Source: a bacterium
Lineage (GTDB): Bacteria > Babelota > Babeliae > Babelales > Vermiphilaceae
Reading direction: 5' to 3'
DNA length: 9,482 nucleotides
NCBI GenBank assembly: GCA_030626185.1
Contig: DAOUPL010000035.1
Span: 1 to 9,482 of the forward strand
Below are positions 1 to 6,877 of this stretch, piece by piece (position 1 is the first letter of the stretch; each line of letters begins with the position of its first letter). The position numbers and the translations under genes are program-made. The notes beneath the pieces are model-generated. The model saw nothing but the letters and a program-made list of their open reading frames with translations. It searched no databases and was not told the DNA's origin.

Positions 1-650
1 AACACTTTAAGCAATGCTGCTTTTTCTTTTTCCACCATTGGTACATTGTCTTCATCAAAGTCAGAAAACTGAATCACACTTTTTGGATGTAACGCATTAC
101 TTTCTAATTTTTCCTTGATTATAACAAACTCTTTTTGGATTAATGGAAACTGAGCAAGGGCAGAAATAGATTGTGTTTTACTGTCAGAAATTGTTTTTGC
201 AATAACTTTTTCGGTCTCTTTATTTAATAGCGGAATTTCACCAATTTCGTGTAAATATGATTTTACACTATCAGCAAGATGCAATTTTGAAGCTGCTTGA
301 CGTAAATCTTCTTCATCATCATCATCGTCATGATTTTTAGCTGCAATCTTTTTTTTCGTGCCTGTGTCATCTGCACCATCAGTTGACACAACAGTATCAC
401 TTGCTTCGACAAGTTCTATTGTTTCTTCTTCAAATAAAGACATCAATTCAACTGCTTCTTTTTCAGTTAAATTATTATCGGTACTAAATTGTACAACTTC
501 TTCAAAAGTTAACGAGCCTTCACGTTTACCGCGCTCAATAAGCTCTTCAACTAACTCTTTATCCACTGATAATTTATCAGAATACGCAATATCTTTACGC
601 TTTGTTTTATCAATAATTTTTTTTGTCTTTTTTACTGTTTTTTTAACCAT
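1..650 (-). CDS. rpoD: RNA polymerase primary sigma factor RpoD, N-terminal part (cut by window edge)
   Basis: Vegetative sigma-70 factor, which directs core RNA polymerase to promoters. Only the first 216 codons are present; the frame is open to the left edge, so regions 2-4 (-10 and -35 recognition) lie outside. The start ATG at 650 follows an AAAGGG ribosome site that overlaps the dnaG stop, leaving an 11-base gap. Residues 1-19 are a Lys-rich tail. Residues about 31-85 match region 1.1 (ELVEELIERGKREG, then LTFEEV and a LTEKEAVELM helix). Residues 108-115 are an acidic Asp/Glu run. Residues about 126-160 match region 1.2 (DSVKSYLHEIGEIPLL). The acidic stretch before region 1.2 and the presence of region 1.1 are typical of primary, not alternative, sigma factors. 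Its position directly after dnaG is the conserved arrangement and supports the call. Confidence 0.93.
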   Translation of the reverse strand, partial: MVKKTVKKTKKIIDKTKRKDIAYSDKLSVDKELVEELIERGKREGSLTFEEVVQFSTDNNLTEKEAVELMSLFEEETIELVEASDTVVSTDGADDTGTKKKIAAKNHDDDDDEEDLRQAASKLHLADSVKSYLHEIGEIPLLNKETEKVIAKTISDSKTQSISALAQFPLIQKEFVIIKEKLESNALHPKSVIQFSDFDEDNVPMVEKEKAALLKV

Positions 651-661
651 AATTATCCCTT

Positions 662-2446
662 TTATGATACACCTTTATACACAATAGATGTGCGCCTTAA
701 TTCTGAAAAACGCTCTAATAACGCAAGCACAACATCATGTTCACCAGATGCCTTTGCCTGCTCTATCTGTTTTTTTAGTGTATTAACAATAATTTTCCAT
801 CGTTTTTTTTGAAACCGTAAAAGTAAGCAATCTAACATTTTTTCATCAATAATATCAGTAACCTCCAAAAGCGTCTTATTGACGTATGATTGCTGCTCAT
901 CAGTCAATTTTGCATAAAAAACATCAAATGTTACCTCATCACCCTGATCAACAATAGATTTTAACACTAATAAAGTATCTTTTAAAAAAGATGGTAAATA
1001 TTCTACCAGGGTAACAACATGGCTATTTTTAATATACGAAACATTATGAATTATAGCAGAAAATAAACTTTTATCAATGTTGTTTATTTCAAATTGCGAC
1101 ACTTTGGTAGTTTTTTCTTGCAAAACAGGCTGATTCCCTGTTTGTGAAGCTGTAATTTTACCATCAAACACCACACATCGCTCTAGTTCTTGCAAAATCG
1201 CACTACGAGAAAGATCCAACGCTTGTGCTGCAGTATCAGCAATTAATTCACGCTTGAGCGGATCGTTAATCTTTGCCACTTGTTGCAATAATGTGCGAAT
1301 AGCAGAAAGCTTTGTTCTTAATGATTGATTAGCAACATCAGCGCTAACTGATTGCACCACAAAGCTAAAAATATCTTTTGCTTGCTTGATCAATGCATCT
1401 AAAGACGAATGTTGTAACAAATACGTTGCTGGATCATCGCCATCAGGCAAAGAAATAACATACAATTCAAGATCAACTTGCCAACACAAATTTACCAAGC
1501 GCATAATTGCTTTGTGCCCCGCAGCATCAGCATCGTACAACACATACAATTTGGTTGCATGACGTGCTAACAGCGCAAGATGATCTTTTGTGCACGCAGT
1601 GCCCAACGTTGCAACAGTATTTTTATACCCATGTTGCACCATTGCCAAACAATCGGTATACCCTTCAACTAAAAAAACTTTTTCTGATTGTTGAATCTCT
1701 TTTTTTGCCTGATTAAACCCAAACAACAATGAGCCTTTATGAAAATAATTACTTTCTCGTGAGTTATAATATTTTGGTCGTTTATCTTTTAGAGCCAAAA
1801 CTCTACCGCCAAATGCACAATATCTACCAACAACATCGGTGATCGGAAACAATAACCGCTCTTCAAATGCTGAATACAACACATTATTGCCACGACGTAA
1901 AATATTCGCATTTAGTAAATCTTCTACCAAAACTTGTTGTTTTGCACAATAACGCACTAGTCGTTGAACTGATGCTAAACCACCAGGAAAATACCCTAAC
2001 GCAAATTGTTTAATAATTTCATCACTGAACCCACGTTTATGCAGATAAGCCAACACAGAGCTATTTTTTAATAATTGTTCATGGCACCATTGCACAAACA
2101 ACGTACACGTTATAAAATAACGTTCTTTTTTACCATGATCTTCACTTGATGGTGCAACATGATTAAACTGCGACACATCAATGCTATACCGTTCGGCCAA
2201 TAATCGTGCTGCTTGCAACGCAGAACATTGTTCAATTTTTTCTACAAACGCAATAACATCGCCATTAATTTGACAGCCAAAACAATGAAATATTCCTTTA
2301 TCAGGACTCACGGTAAATGAACCAGTGCGCTCTTGATGAAACGGGCATTGGCCTTTAAAATATGATCCTGCGCGCTTAAGCTTTGTATGTTGCATTACAA
2401 CATCCAATAACGAAACACGCTGTTTTACATACAAAAAAATATTCAT
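662..2446 (-). CDS. dnaG: DNA primase DnaG
   Basis: Synthesises RNA primers for lagging-strand replication and works with the replicative helicase. At 594 residues it is normal family length. The N-terminal CHC2 zinc-binding domain shows ligands C34, H37, C55 and C58 (CPFH ... FHCFGC). The central catalytic core carries the RNA polymerase-type domain (LLFPITDVVGRYCAFGGR, about 198-215, and PKYYNSRES). The TOPRIM fold has E261 in the VEGYTD motif and the metal-binding D305/D307 in YDADAAG. The last 160 or so residues are poorly conserved and helical, as expected for the helicase-binding domain. The ATG overlaps the lgt stop as ATGA, indicating translational coupling, and rpoD follows after 11 bases. 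Nothing appears missing, so it should be active. Confidence 0.97.
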   Translation of the reverse strand: MNIFLYVKQRVSLLDVVMQHTKLKRAGSYFKGQCPFHQERTGSFTVSPDKGIFHCFGCQINGDVIAFVEKIEQCSALQAARLLAERYSIDVSQFNHVAPSSEDHGKKERYFITCTLFVQWCHEQLLKNSSVLAYLHKRGFSDEIIKQFALGYFPGGLASVQRLVRYCAKQQVLVEDLLNANILRRGNNVLYSAFEERLLFPITDVVGRYCAFGGRVLALKDKRPKYYNSRESNYFHKGSLLFGFNQAKKEIQQSEKVFLVEGYTDCLAMVQHGYKNTVATLGTACTKDHLALLARHATKLYVLYDADAAGHKAIMRLVNLCWQVDLELYVISLPDGDDPATYLLQHSSLDALIKQAKDIFSFVVQSVSADVANQSLRTKLSAIRTLLQQVAKINDPLKRELIADTAAQALDLSRSAILQELERCVVFDGKITASQTGNQPVLQEKTTKVSQFEINNIDKSLFSAIIHNVSYIKNSHVVTLVEYLPSFLKDTLLVLKSIVDQGDEVTFDVFYAKLTDEQQSYVNKTLLEVTDIIDEKMLDCLLLRFQKKRWKIIVNTLKKQIEQAKASGEHDVVLALLERFSELRRTSIVYKGVS

Positions 2447-3228
2447 AACGCACGCTCTTTACAAAAATATGAGTACCAAGTGCTGTATAACAAATAACTC
2501 ATCGCTACACCCATCACGCATAATGCAATAACTTGATTTGATGAAAATACACCAAACAACATATCACGATCGTTACGCAAAAAACCTGTGCTAAACCGTA
2601 TTGTGCTTGATAAAAACAAATAACAACTAAGTAATTGTCCATCACGTACAAGATAAACCCGTGCTACTTTATGCATAAAAATAAACAAGATCATATCTAA
2701 TAAAAATGTATACAATTGTATTGGATGCAGCGGAATATGCAACGGTGCTAAACTATTAACATCAGTGTAAACTACATGCATCCATGATGTAGTCACAAGA
2801 CCACCACAACATCCGGCAAAAAAGCAACCGAGTCGCGCTACTCCTTGAACAATTGGTGCATACAATGCGACAAGATCAAAAAAGGATAAAATAGAAATAG
2901 AATGCCAATACAAATATAAAGAAACAGACAATAATACCAACAACACACTACCTAACTCAGAACCGCCACCTTTCCACATAGAAATCACTTCATACCAACT
3001 AGATAATGTGTGCCATTCTTGTAAAATATAAAGTAATCGAGCGCCAACAACACCTGCTATAATGCCTATAAATAAAATAGTAGAAAAATAATCCTGTAAC
3101 CCAAGAGTCTTAAATCTTTTATCTTTTTGTATAAAGTAAAGAAACAAATAAAAGCCTATCGCAATCATTAATCCATACGAATGTATCGCAAATGGCCCAT
3201 AAAGTGGTAATAAAATACGCCAACCCAT
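2443..3228 (-). CDS. lgt: Prolipoprotein diacylglyceryl transferase family protein (Lgt, variant motifs)
   Basis: Integral membrane protein of the Lgt family, which transfers diacylglycerol from phosphatidylglycerol to the lipobox cysteine of prelipoproteins. About seven hydrophobic segments are visible. Family landmarks, numbered from the ATG at 3228: GPFAIHSYG (11-19), GAR (62-64), WKGG (85-88), R132 in ARLGCF, the GCCGG segment (139-143), HPIQLY (168-173), and R211 with FLRND near the end. Compared with E. coli Lgt as I recall it, R143 and R239 equivalents are kept, but the HGG histidine (H103) appears as Leu92, and the Asn and Glu of the RxGNFxNGE segment are Cys. A GCC-type segment occurs in many Lgt homologues, so lipoprotein modification is likely but not certain. 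An in-frame GTG at 3237 is an alternative start; the ATG gives the usual N-terminal spacing. The stop overlaps dnaG by 4 bases. Confidence 0.87.
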   Translation of the reverse strand: MGWRILLPLYGPFAIHSYGLMIAIGFYLFLYFIQKDKRFKTLGLQDYFSTILFIGIIAGVVGARLLYILQEWHTLSSWYEVISMWKGGGSELGSVLLVLLSVSLYLYWHSISILSFFDLVALYAPIVQGVARLGCFFAGCCGGLVTTSWMHVVYTDVNSLAPLHIPLHPIQLYTFLLDMILFIFMHKVARVYLVRDGQLLSCYLFLSSTIRFSTGFLRNDRDMLFGVFSSNQVIALCVMGVAMSYLLYSTWYSYFCKERAL

Positions 3229-3264
3229 AAAACACACTCAAAATAAGAATCAACACTGGTTATT

Positions 3265-3292
3265 AGTATACGATATTATGCAATAAAATGAA
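3265..3292 (-). promoter_or_regulatory. Possible promoter for lgt-dnaG-rpoD
   Basis: In the 68-base gap between pgeF and lgt the minus strand shows TATACT (3270-3265, 5 of 6 to the -10 consensus). It is preceded 16 bases upstream by a weak TTCATT (-35, 3 of 6). If real, it would let lgt-dnaG-rpoD be expressed independently of pgeF. The AT-rich background makes chance matches easy. Confidence 0.33.
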
Positions 3293-3296
3293 TTAA

Positions 3297-4025
3297 TTAC
3301 TTTAACGCCGCAATGGTAATATTTCGTCGTTTTTCGCCACTGTCTCGACGGTATGAACAAAATTGCTCAGAACAATGTGTGCACTGGTTGTACGTCAGTA
3401 AAATATTTTTTTTCAACACACCCAATTGCGCAAGTAATAACTTATTAAAGAGAGATAAATTAAAGAAAGTTTTGCCTTGTCTGCGCTCAAATGTTTGATC
3501 CCCAAAAGAATATTTTTTTGCTTGTGCAGCTACGTCATTGCCAACTTCGTAACAACAAACTTTTATCGATGGTCCAAAAAAACATTGTAGCGATTGGGGA
3601 TTAGTGTTGTATTTTTTTTGCATCGTCTCAATAGCATTTTTTACAACACCATTTACTGACCCTCGCCACCCGGCATGCACAACCGCAACAACATGATTAA
3701 TCACATCATAAAGCACAATTGGCAAACAATCTGCCGTTACCACCCCAAGGCCAACATCATGCCCATCAGTGATCAAATAATCACCTTCATGCGCAAATGA
3801 CATAAAGTTTGTACCACTCTCATGCGTGATACATTCACCTTGTGCACTGTGAACTTGTTTTAAAAAGTATAGTTCTTGACACTTAATTTGTTTTTGAATA
3901 TCAGCAAATAATTGATAATCAATAAGTGTATGAGGTTTTTCCCCAACAGGATAATTATCTGTTGAAAGACTGTTTTTTTTATCACCAAAAAAGATACGTA
4001 GTGATGACGTGTTATGAATAACCAT
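3297..4025 (-). CDS. pgeF: Peptidoglycan editing factor PgeF / YfiH-family (laccase-domain, DUF152) protein
   Basis: Member of the YfiH/YlmD/LACC1 family. In E. coli the protein removes wrongly incorporated L-Ser from UDP-MurNAc-peptide precursors; other members are described as purine nucleoside phosphorylase/deaminases or polyphenol oxidases, so the substrate here is open. The 242-residue length is normal. The three metal ligands are visible: H59 (KQVHSAQG), C100 (TADCLP) and H117 (VHAGWRG). The other family blocks are GPSIKVCCYEVG and the C-terminal CTHCSEQFCSYRRDSG. It leads the minus-strand run towards lgt, dnaG and rpoD, 68 bases before the lgt ATG. A hairpin sits 7 bases upstream of its ATG and covers the only G-rich, ribosome-site-like bases, so initiation may be weak or controlled. 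It is cytoplasmic, with no signal peptide. Confidence 0.93.
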   Translation of the reverse strand: MVIHNTSSLRIFFGDKKNSLSTDNYPVGEKPHTLIDYQLFADIQKQIKCQELYFLKQVHSAQGECITHESGTNFMSFAHEGDYLITDGHDVGLGVVTADCLPIVLYDVINHVVAVVHAGWRGSVNGVVKNAIETMQKKYNTNPQSLQCFFGPSIKVCCYEVGNDVAAQAKKYSFGDQTFERRQGKTFFNLSLFNKLLLAQLGVLKKNILLTYNQCTHCSEQFCSYRRDSGEKRRNITIAALK

Positions 4026-4031
4026 AATAAT

Positions 4032-4057
4032 AAAGCCCCACTATTTTGCAGGGCTTT
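4032..4057 (-). terminator. Hairpin between the exported coiled-coil gene and pgeF, probable intrinsic terminator
   Basis: AAAGCCC (4057-4051) pairs perfectly with GGGCTTT (4038-4032) around a 12-base loop, followed on the minus strand by ATTATTATG. It lies 13 bases after the stop of the 4071-5177 gene, as expected for a terminator. The U-tract is short and interrupted, so read-through into pgeF is likely. No good separate pgeF promoter was seen in the 45-base gap. Confidence 0.5.
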
Positions 4058-4070
4058 TAGTTATAATACT

Positions 4071-5177
4071 TTATGAATTAGTTCTTGTAGTAACAGTTAC
4101 TATAAGTTTACGATTATTATTTTTTTTTATGCAAGAAGAACACTCTTTCTTATAAAAATCATGTATACAACAATGATTTAAATTATGACGGCGTAATTCA
4201 CGTAAACGCTTTTGCTCTTGCTCAAAACGTTGTCGCTCTAAACGCATACGCTCACGCTCTATTCTCATACGTTCTTTTGCTATCCGATCTTGCTCACAAC
4301 GATACACATCGTTTTGATATTCTGCAGATGATTTAACCGCGTTTGCAATGTAACGTAAATTATCTTCTAACTGACACGCATAACCATAACGAGTTGTAAA
4401 CTTCTTCGCTTGTCCTTTGGTATAGTACAAACTGTCAGCAGATCTTTTAACTTTATTTACGTAATCTATAAATGGATATTTACCACCCCAATTAACAATA
4501 TACGGCTTAATGTGATCCATAATTGCATAAATTGAACCACCAAACTGTGTAATAACGCTTAATTCATTAAGATACGTTTTGCGCAAATCTGCTTCTTTTT
4601 CAAAAACTTTAAAGTAACCACCAAAGTTATTCAAGAATGCAACACACGCATCAAGTTCTTTGAGTCTATCACGCAAACCACTTAATGCACGTTGTGCGCG
4701 GTCACGCAACACGCGATCTTCGTGTGATAAATCATAACTATGTTCTCTACGAATCTTATCAAGAACTTTTTCAACTGCATTACGCGCAGAAACTGATCTT
4801 GAGCGACAAGCTTTAATCTCACGTGCAATATCACTCATTTTATAACCAGCATCTAAACAACGTATTGCTGTTTGATATAAACGATCTTCATTTTGAAAAC
4901 GGTTACACACATCAATAACACCGTCAACTATGCTATCTAGCTTTTGCAATGCATGATCAGCTTTTCTGATTTCGCTATCTGCTCGCTCAATCTTTTTTAC
5001 ATCGTCTTCTGAAAGTAACCATGCTACACCACCAATAACCGCTGCACCAGCCATAACACTACCACAGACACATGCAACATCTTGCCAAAAGTCTGTTTTT
5101 GTGTTTGTAGGCGCAATTAAACATGTTACCAATACTGCCAATCCCAATTTTTGTGAAAATCTCATGTTGTTTTTCAT
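4071..5177 (-). CDS. Exported or membrane-anchored coiled-coil protein of unknown function
   Basis: Not recognised. The 368-residue protein starts at an ATG with a strong GGAGGA ribosome site 4 bases upstream; an in-frame ATG at 5165 is a weaker alternative. Residues about 5-24 form a signal-peptide-like segment (KLGLAVLVTCLIAP), and residues about 35-55 form a second hydrophobic stretch (VACVCGSVMAGAAVIGG). The mature part is either released and re-anchored or held by two membrane segments. Residues 60-290 are mostly helical and charged, with scattered aromatic residues. Residues 297-330 are an almost uninterrupted Arg/Glu helix with repeats such as RIERERMRLERQRF, likely a long single helix or coiled coil. 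A cysteine/histidine cluster follows (C336, C337, H339, C346, C349) that could bind a metal or form disulfides. It is divergent from the glutamine synthetase gene and ends at a hairpin before pgeF. No enzyme motif was seen. Confidence 0.85.
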   Translation of the reverse strand: MKNNMRFSQKLGLAVLVTCLIAPTNTKTDFWQDVACVCGSVMAGAAVIGGVAWLLSEDDVKKIERADSEIRKADHALQKLDSIVDGVIDVCNRFQNEDRLYQTAIRCLDAGYKMSDIAREIKACRSRSVSARNAVEKVLDKIRREHSYDLSHEDRVLRDRAQRALSGLRDRLKELDACVAFLNNFGGYFKVFEKEADLRKTYLNELSVITQFGGSIYAIMDHIKPYIVNWGGKYPFIDYVNKVKRSADSLYYTKGQAKKFTTRYGYACQLEDNLRYIANAVKSSAEYQNDVYRCEQDRIAKERMRIERERMRLERQRFEQEQKRLRELRRHNLNHCCIHDFYKKECSSCIKKNNNRKLIVTVTTRTNS

Positions 5178-5221
5178 GGATTCCTCCGATAGGTTTAAAG
5201 AAAAAAATCACCTTATGATTT

Positions 5222-5249
5222 AGGTTATCCGATCTCTTTTATTTGTCAA
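5222..5249 (-). promoter_or_regulatory. Possible promoter for the exported coiled-coil gene
   Basis: The minus strand has a perfect TTGACA (5249-5244) and, 16 bases on, TAACCT (5227-5222), only 3 of 6 to the -10 consensus. The predicted start of transcription would lie about 40 bases before the ATG at 5177. An imperfect inverted repeat (ACCTAAATCATAAGGT, 5224-5209) covers the -10 and start region and could be an operator. Confidence 0.35.
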
Positions 5250-5326
5250 AAGGGCATAGAAACAGCACAATACACGTTAAAATTGCAAAATTTTACAGTT
5301 TGAAAAATAGTAAAATCTTATCCCGC

Positions 5327-5354
5327 TTGACACAACGTGGACATATTCTAGACT
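5327..5354 (+). promoter_or_regulatory. Probable promoter of the glutamine synthetase gene
   Basis: A perfect TTGACA (5327-5332), 16 bases, then TAGACT (5349-5354, 4 of 6). Transcription would start near 5361, giving a leader of about 33 bases before the ATG at 5394. Its -35 box is about 80 bases from that of the divergent gene, leaving room for a shared regulator, although no clear operator is seen. Confidence 0.5.
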
Positions 5355-5380
5355 ACTTGAGTTGTAAATTTCAACCAACT

Positions 5381-5387
5381 AAAGGAG
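5381..5387 (+). promoter_or_regulatory. Ribosome binding site fixing the glutamine synthetase start
   Basis: AAAGGAG lies 6 bases before the ATG at 5394, ideal spacing. It supports translation from the signal-peptide-encoding start rather than from the internal ATG at 5568, which has only a weak AAAAG immediately upstream. Confidence 0.8.
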
Positions 5388-5393
5388 TCCACA

Positions 5394-6773
5394 ATGAACA
5401 AACGTCTTTTATCTTTATACATGCTTATCTCGTTATCAGCACATGCAAATTTTACAGATATTTTTACAAAAGAAGGTCGTCAAAAAAGAAAATACAATAA
5501 ACAAATCGAACAAGCTCAACAAGAACAAGAAACAAAAATTCTTAGCAAGTTTGATCAGTTTGAAAAGATGATAAGAGAAAAGGATATTGCTTATATTGAT
5601 TTTATTTTTGTCTCAAAAGATGGCGAACTCAAAGGCCTTACTCAACCAATTAAACATGCGTTTAAAACAATACAAAATGGTGCATTTTTTGATGGATCAT
5701 CAATCCCTGGCTTTACCTCTATCGACAACAGCGATTTACTATTCTGCCCAGATTTAAAAAGTTTTCGTTTAGCCCCCTATACGCACAACGACAAAAACAT
5801 TGGTCAAATGTTCTGTTTTGTACATGAATCTTTAAGTAATCCTCATCCATCTGATCCAAGATCAATATTAAAAAATGTGCTTAATCGCGCACATAAAATG
5901 GGATACGAGTTCTTGGTTGGTCCTGAAATCGAATTTTTCTTATTTGAAAAAGATGCGGGCGATCAATATATTCCAGTAGATACACAAAAATACTTTGATC
6001 ATAAACAACCACCTTGCATTCGTAATCTTAAACTTGATCTTTTTGATCGTCTAGCAATGCAAAATATTGATTACGAAAAAATGCATTGTGAGGTTGCAAA
6101 AGGCCAACATGAAATAAGTGTAAAATATGGTGATGCGCTAGTAATCGCTGATGAAATTATGCTCATACGTGAAACAATAGAAAATACTGCCGAAGATCAT
6201 AACATGATCGCAAGCTTTTTAGCAAAACCAATTGATGGTGAAAATGGTAGCGGCATGCATGTTCACTTTAGTTTGTATGATACAAAAAATGACACCAATG
6301 CTTTTTATGACGATAAAGATGAATTATATTTATCTGAAACTGCTAAAAAGTTTATCGCTGGTGTATTACATCACATCGATGCAATTACTGCATTTGCAAA
6401 TAGTCACGAAAACTCATACAAGCGATTGGTTCCTGGTTATGAAGCACCAATTTATCCTTGTTGGGGCGCACGCAATCGCAGTGCATTAATTCGCATTCCA
6501 TTTATACAAAAAGATACGCCAAAAGCCACTCGAGCAGAACTACGCTCACCAGATTCATTATGCAATCCATACTTGTTGTTTGCAGCAATGTTAGAAGCTG
6601 GTCTTGACGGTATTGAAAACAATCTTGAACTTGTTGATCCTGTTGAAGAAAACGTGTACCGCATGACCACAGAAGAACGTAAAGCACGAAATATTAACAC
6701 ATTGCCGACATCTCTTGATGAAGCGCTTCGCGCATTGGGAATGAATAAAATGTTACGAAAATTTATTCAATAA
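5394..6773 (+). CDS. glnA: Type I glutamine synthetase with an N-terminal signal peptide, C-terminally shortened
   Basis: Family reaction: glutamate + ammonia + ATP to glutamine. Residues 1-18 (MNKR, then LLSLYMLISLSAHA) look like a Sec signal peptide with an A-H-A cleavage site. Residues 19-47 are a charged Gln/Lys/Glu linker, and the enzyme fold begins near residue 48. Expected residues by alignment from memory with Salmonella GlnA: FDGSS D100, metal ligands E178/E180 (GPEIEF), E233 and E240 (HCEVAKGQHE), H289 (NGSGMHVH, with N284), flap E350 (LVPGYEAP), R344, R362, R367, and E382/R384 (RAELRSPD). One active-site neighbour is changed: the usual HHE is HCE. It resembles the alpha subtype (TTEERK ... 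INTLP) and has no NLYDLP adenylylation site. It ends at residue 459, about 25-40 residues short of the usual C-terminal helix. It has its own promoter and terminator. Extracytoplasmic location is inferred from the signal peptide. Confidence 0.93.
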   Translation: MNKRLLSLYMLISLSAHANFTDIFTKEGRQKRKYNKQIEQAQQEQETKILSKFDQFEKMIREKDIAYIDFIFVSKDGELKGLTQPIKHAFKTIQNGAFFDGSSIPGFTSIDNSDLLFCPDLKSFRLAPYTHNDKNIGQMFCFVHESLSNPHPSDPRSILKNVLNRAHKMGYEFLVGPEIEFFLFEKDAGDQYIPVDTQKYFDHKQPPCIRNLKLDLFDRLAMQNIDYEKMHCEVAKGQHEISVKYGDALVIADEIMLIRETIENTAEDHNMIASFLAKPIDGENGSGMHVHFSLYDTKNDTNAFYDDKDELYLSETAKKFIAGVLHHIDAITAFANSHENSYKRLVPGYEAPIYPCWGARNRSALIRIPFIQKDTPKATRAELRSPDSLCNPYLLFAAMLEAGLDGIENNLELVDPVEENVYRMTTEERKARNINTLPTSLDEALRALGMNKMLRKFIQ

Positions 6774-6792
6774 AGTTTGATCGTTTGAGCCA

Positions 6793-6821
6793 TTGACAGA
6801 TGATTTGCCAATTGCTAAAGT
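6793..6821 (+). promoter_or_regulatory. Possible plus-strand promoter in the convergent gap
   Basis: Just after the glutamine synthetase stop lies a perfect TTGACA (6793-6798), 17 bases, then TAAAGT (6816-6821, 4 of 6). No protein gene follows on this strand before the strong terminator at 6910-6943, so it would drive only a short RNA. It could be a chance match in AT-rich DNA. Confidence 0.33.
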
Positions 6822-6877
6822 AAACAACAATTGTTGAACTCTTTTATGTAATCTTGCAAATTTTTAATGTCCCTAAA

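Noticed and set aside
358..687. Plus-strand open frame of 109 codons opposite the start of rpoD
   Set aside because: Antisense to the well-supported RpoD region 1.1 and dnaG end. It has a Ser-rich composition typical of a shadow frame and no ribosome site.
1507..1716. Plus-strand open frame inside dnaG
   Set aside because: Lies opposite the TOPRIM domain of primase, with His/Gln/Leu-rich low-information sequence.
4032..4057. Plus-strand terminator reading of the GGGCTTTT hairpin
   Set aside because: No plus-strand gene ends nearby; the hairpin makes sense only for the minus-strand gene that stops 13 bases before it.
5243..5500. Plus-strand open frame starting at TTG upstream of the glutamine synthetase
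   Set aside because: It covers the promoter and leader and overlaps the signal-peptide codons in another frame. It has no good ribosome site and starts inside a likely -35 element of the divergent gene.
6452..6700. Minus-strand open frames opposite the glutamine synthetase C-terminal half
   Set aside because: They mirror the conserved active-site coding region and are explained as shadows of it.
5568..6773. Internal start for a leaderless, cytosolic glutamine synthetase at the ATG at 5568
   Set aside because: It would cut away part of the N-terminal helix of the enzyme fold and has only a poor ribosome site, whereas the ATG at 5394 has AAAGGAG at ideal spacing.
6811..6836. Phage attachment site or recombination core around the CAACAATTGTTG palindrome
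   Set aside because: No integrase, tRNA or second copy of the palindrome was seen in the window; a 12-base AT-rich palindrome is easily due to chance.
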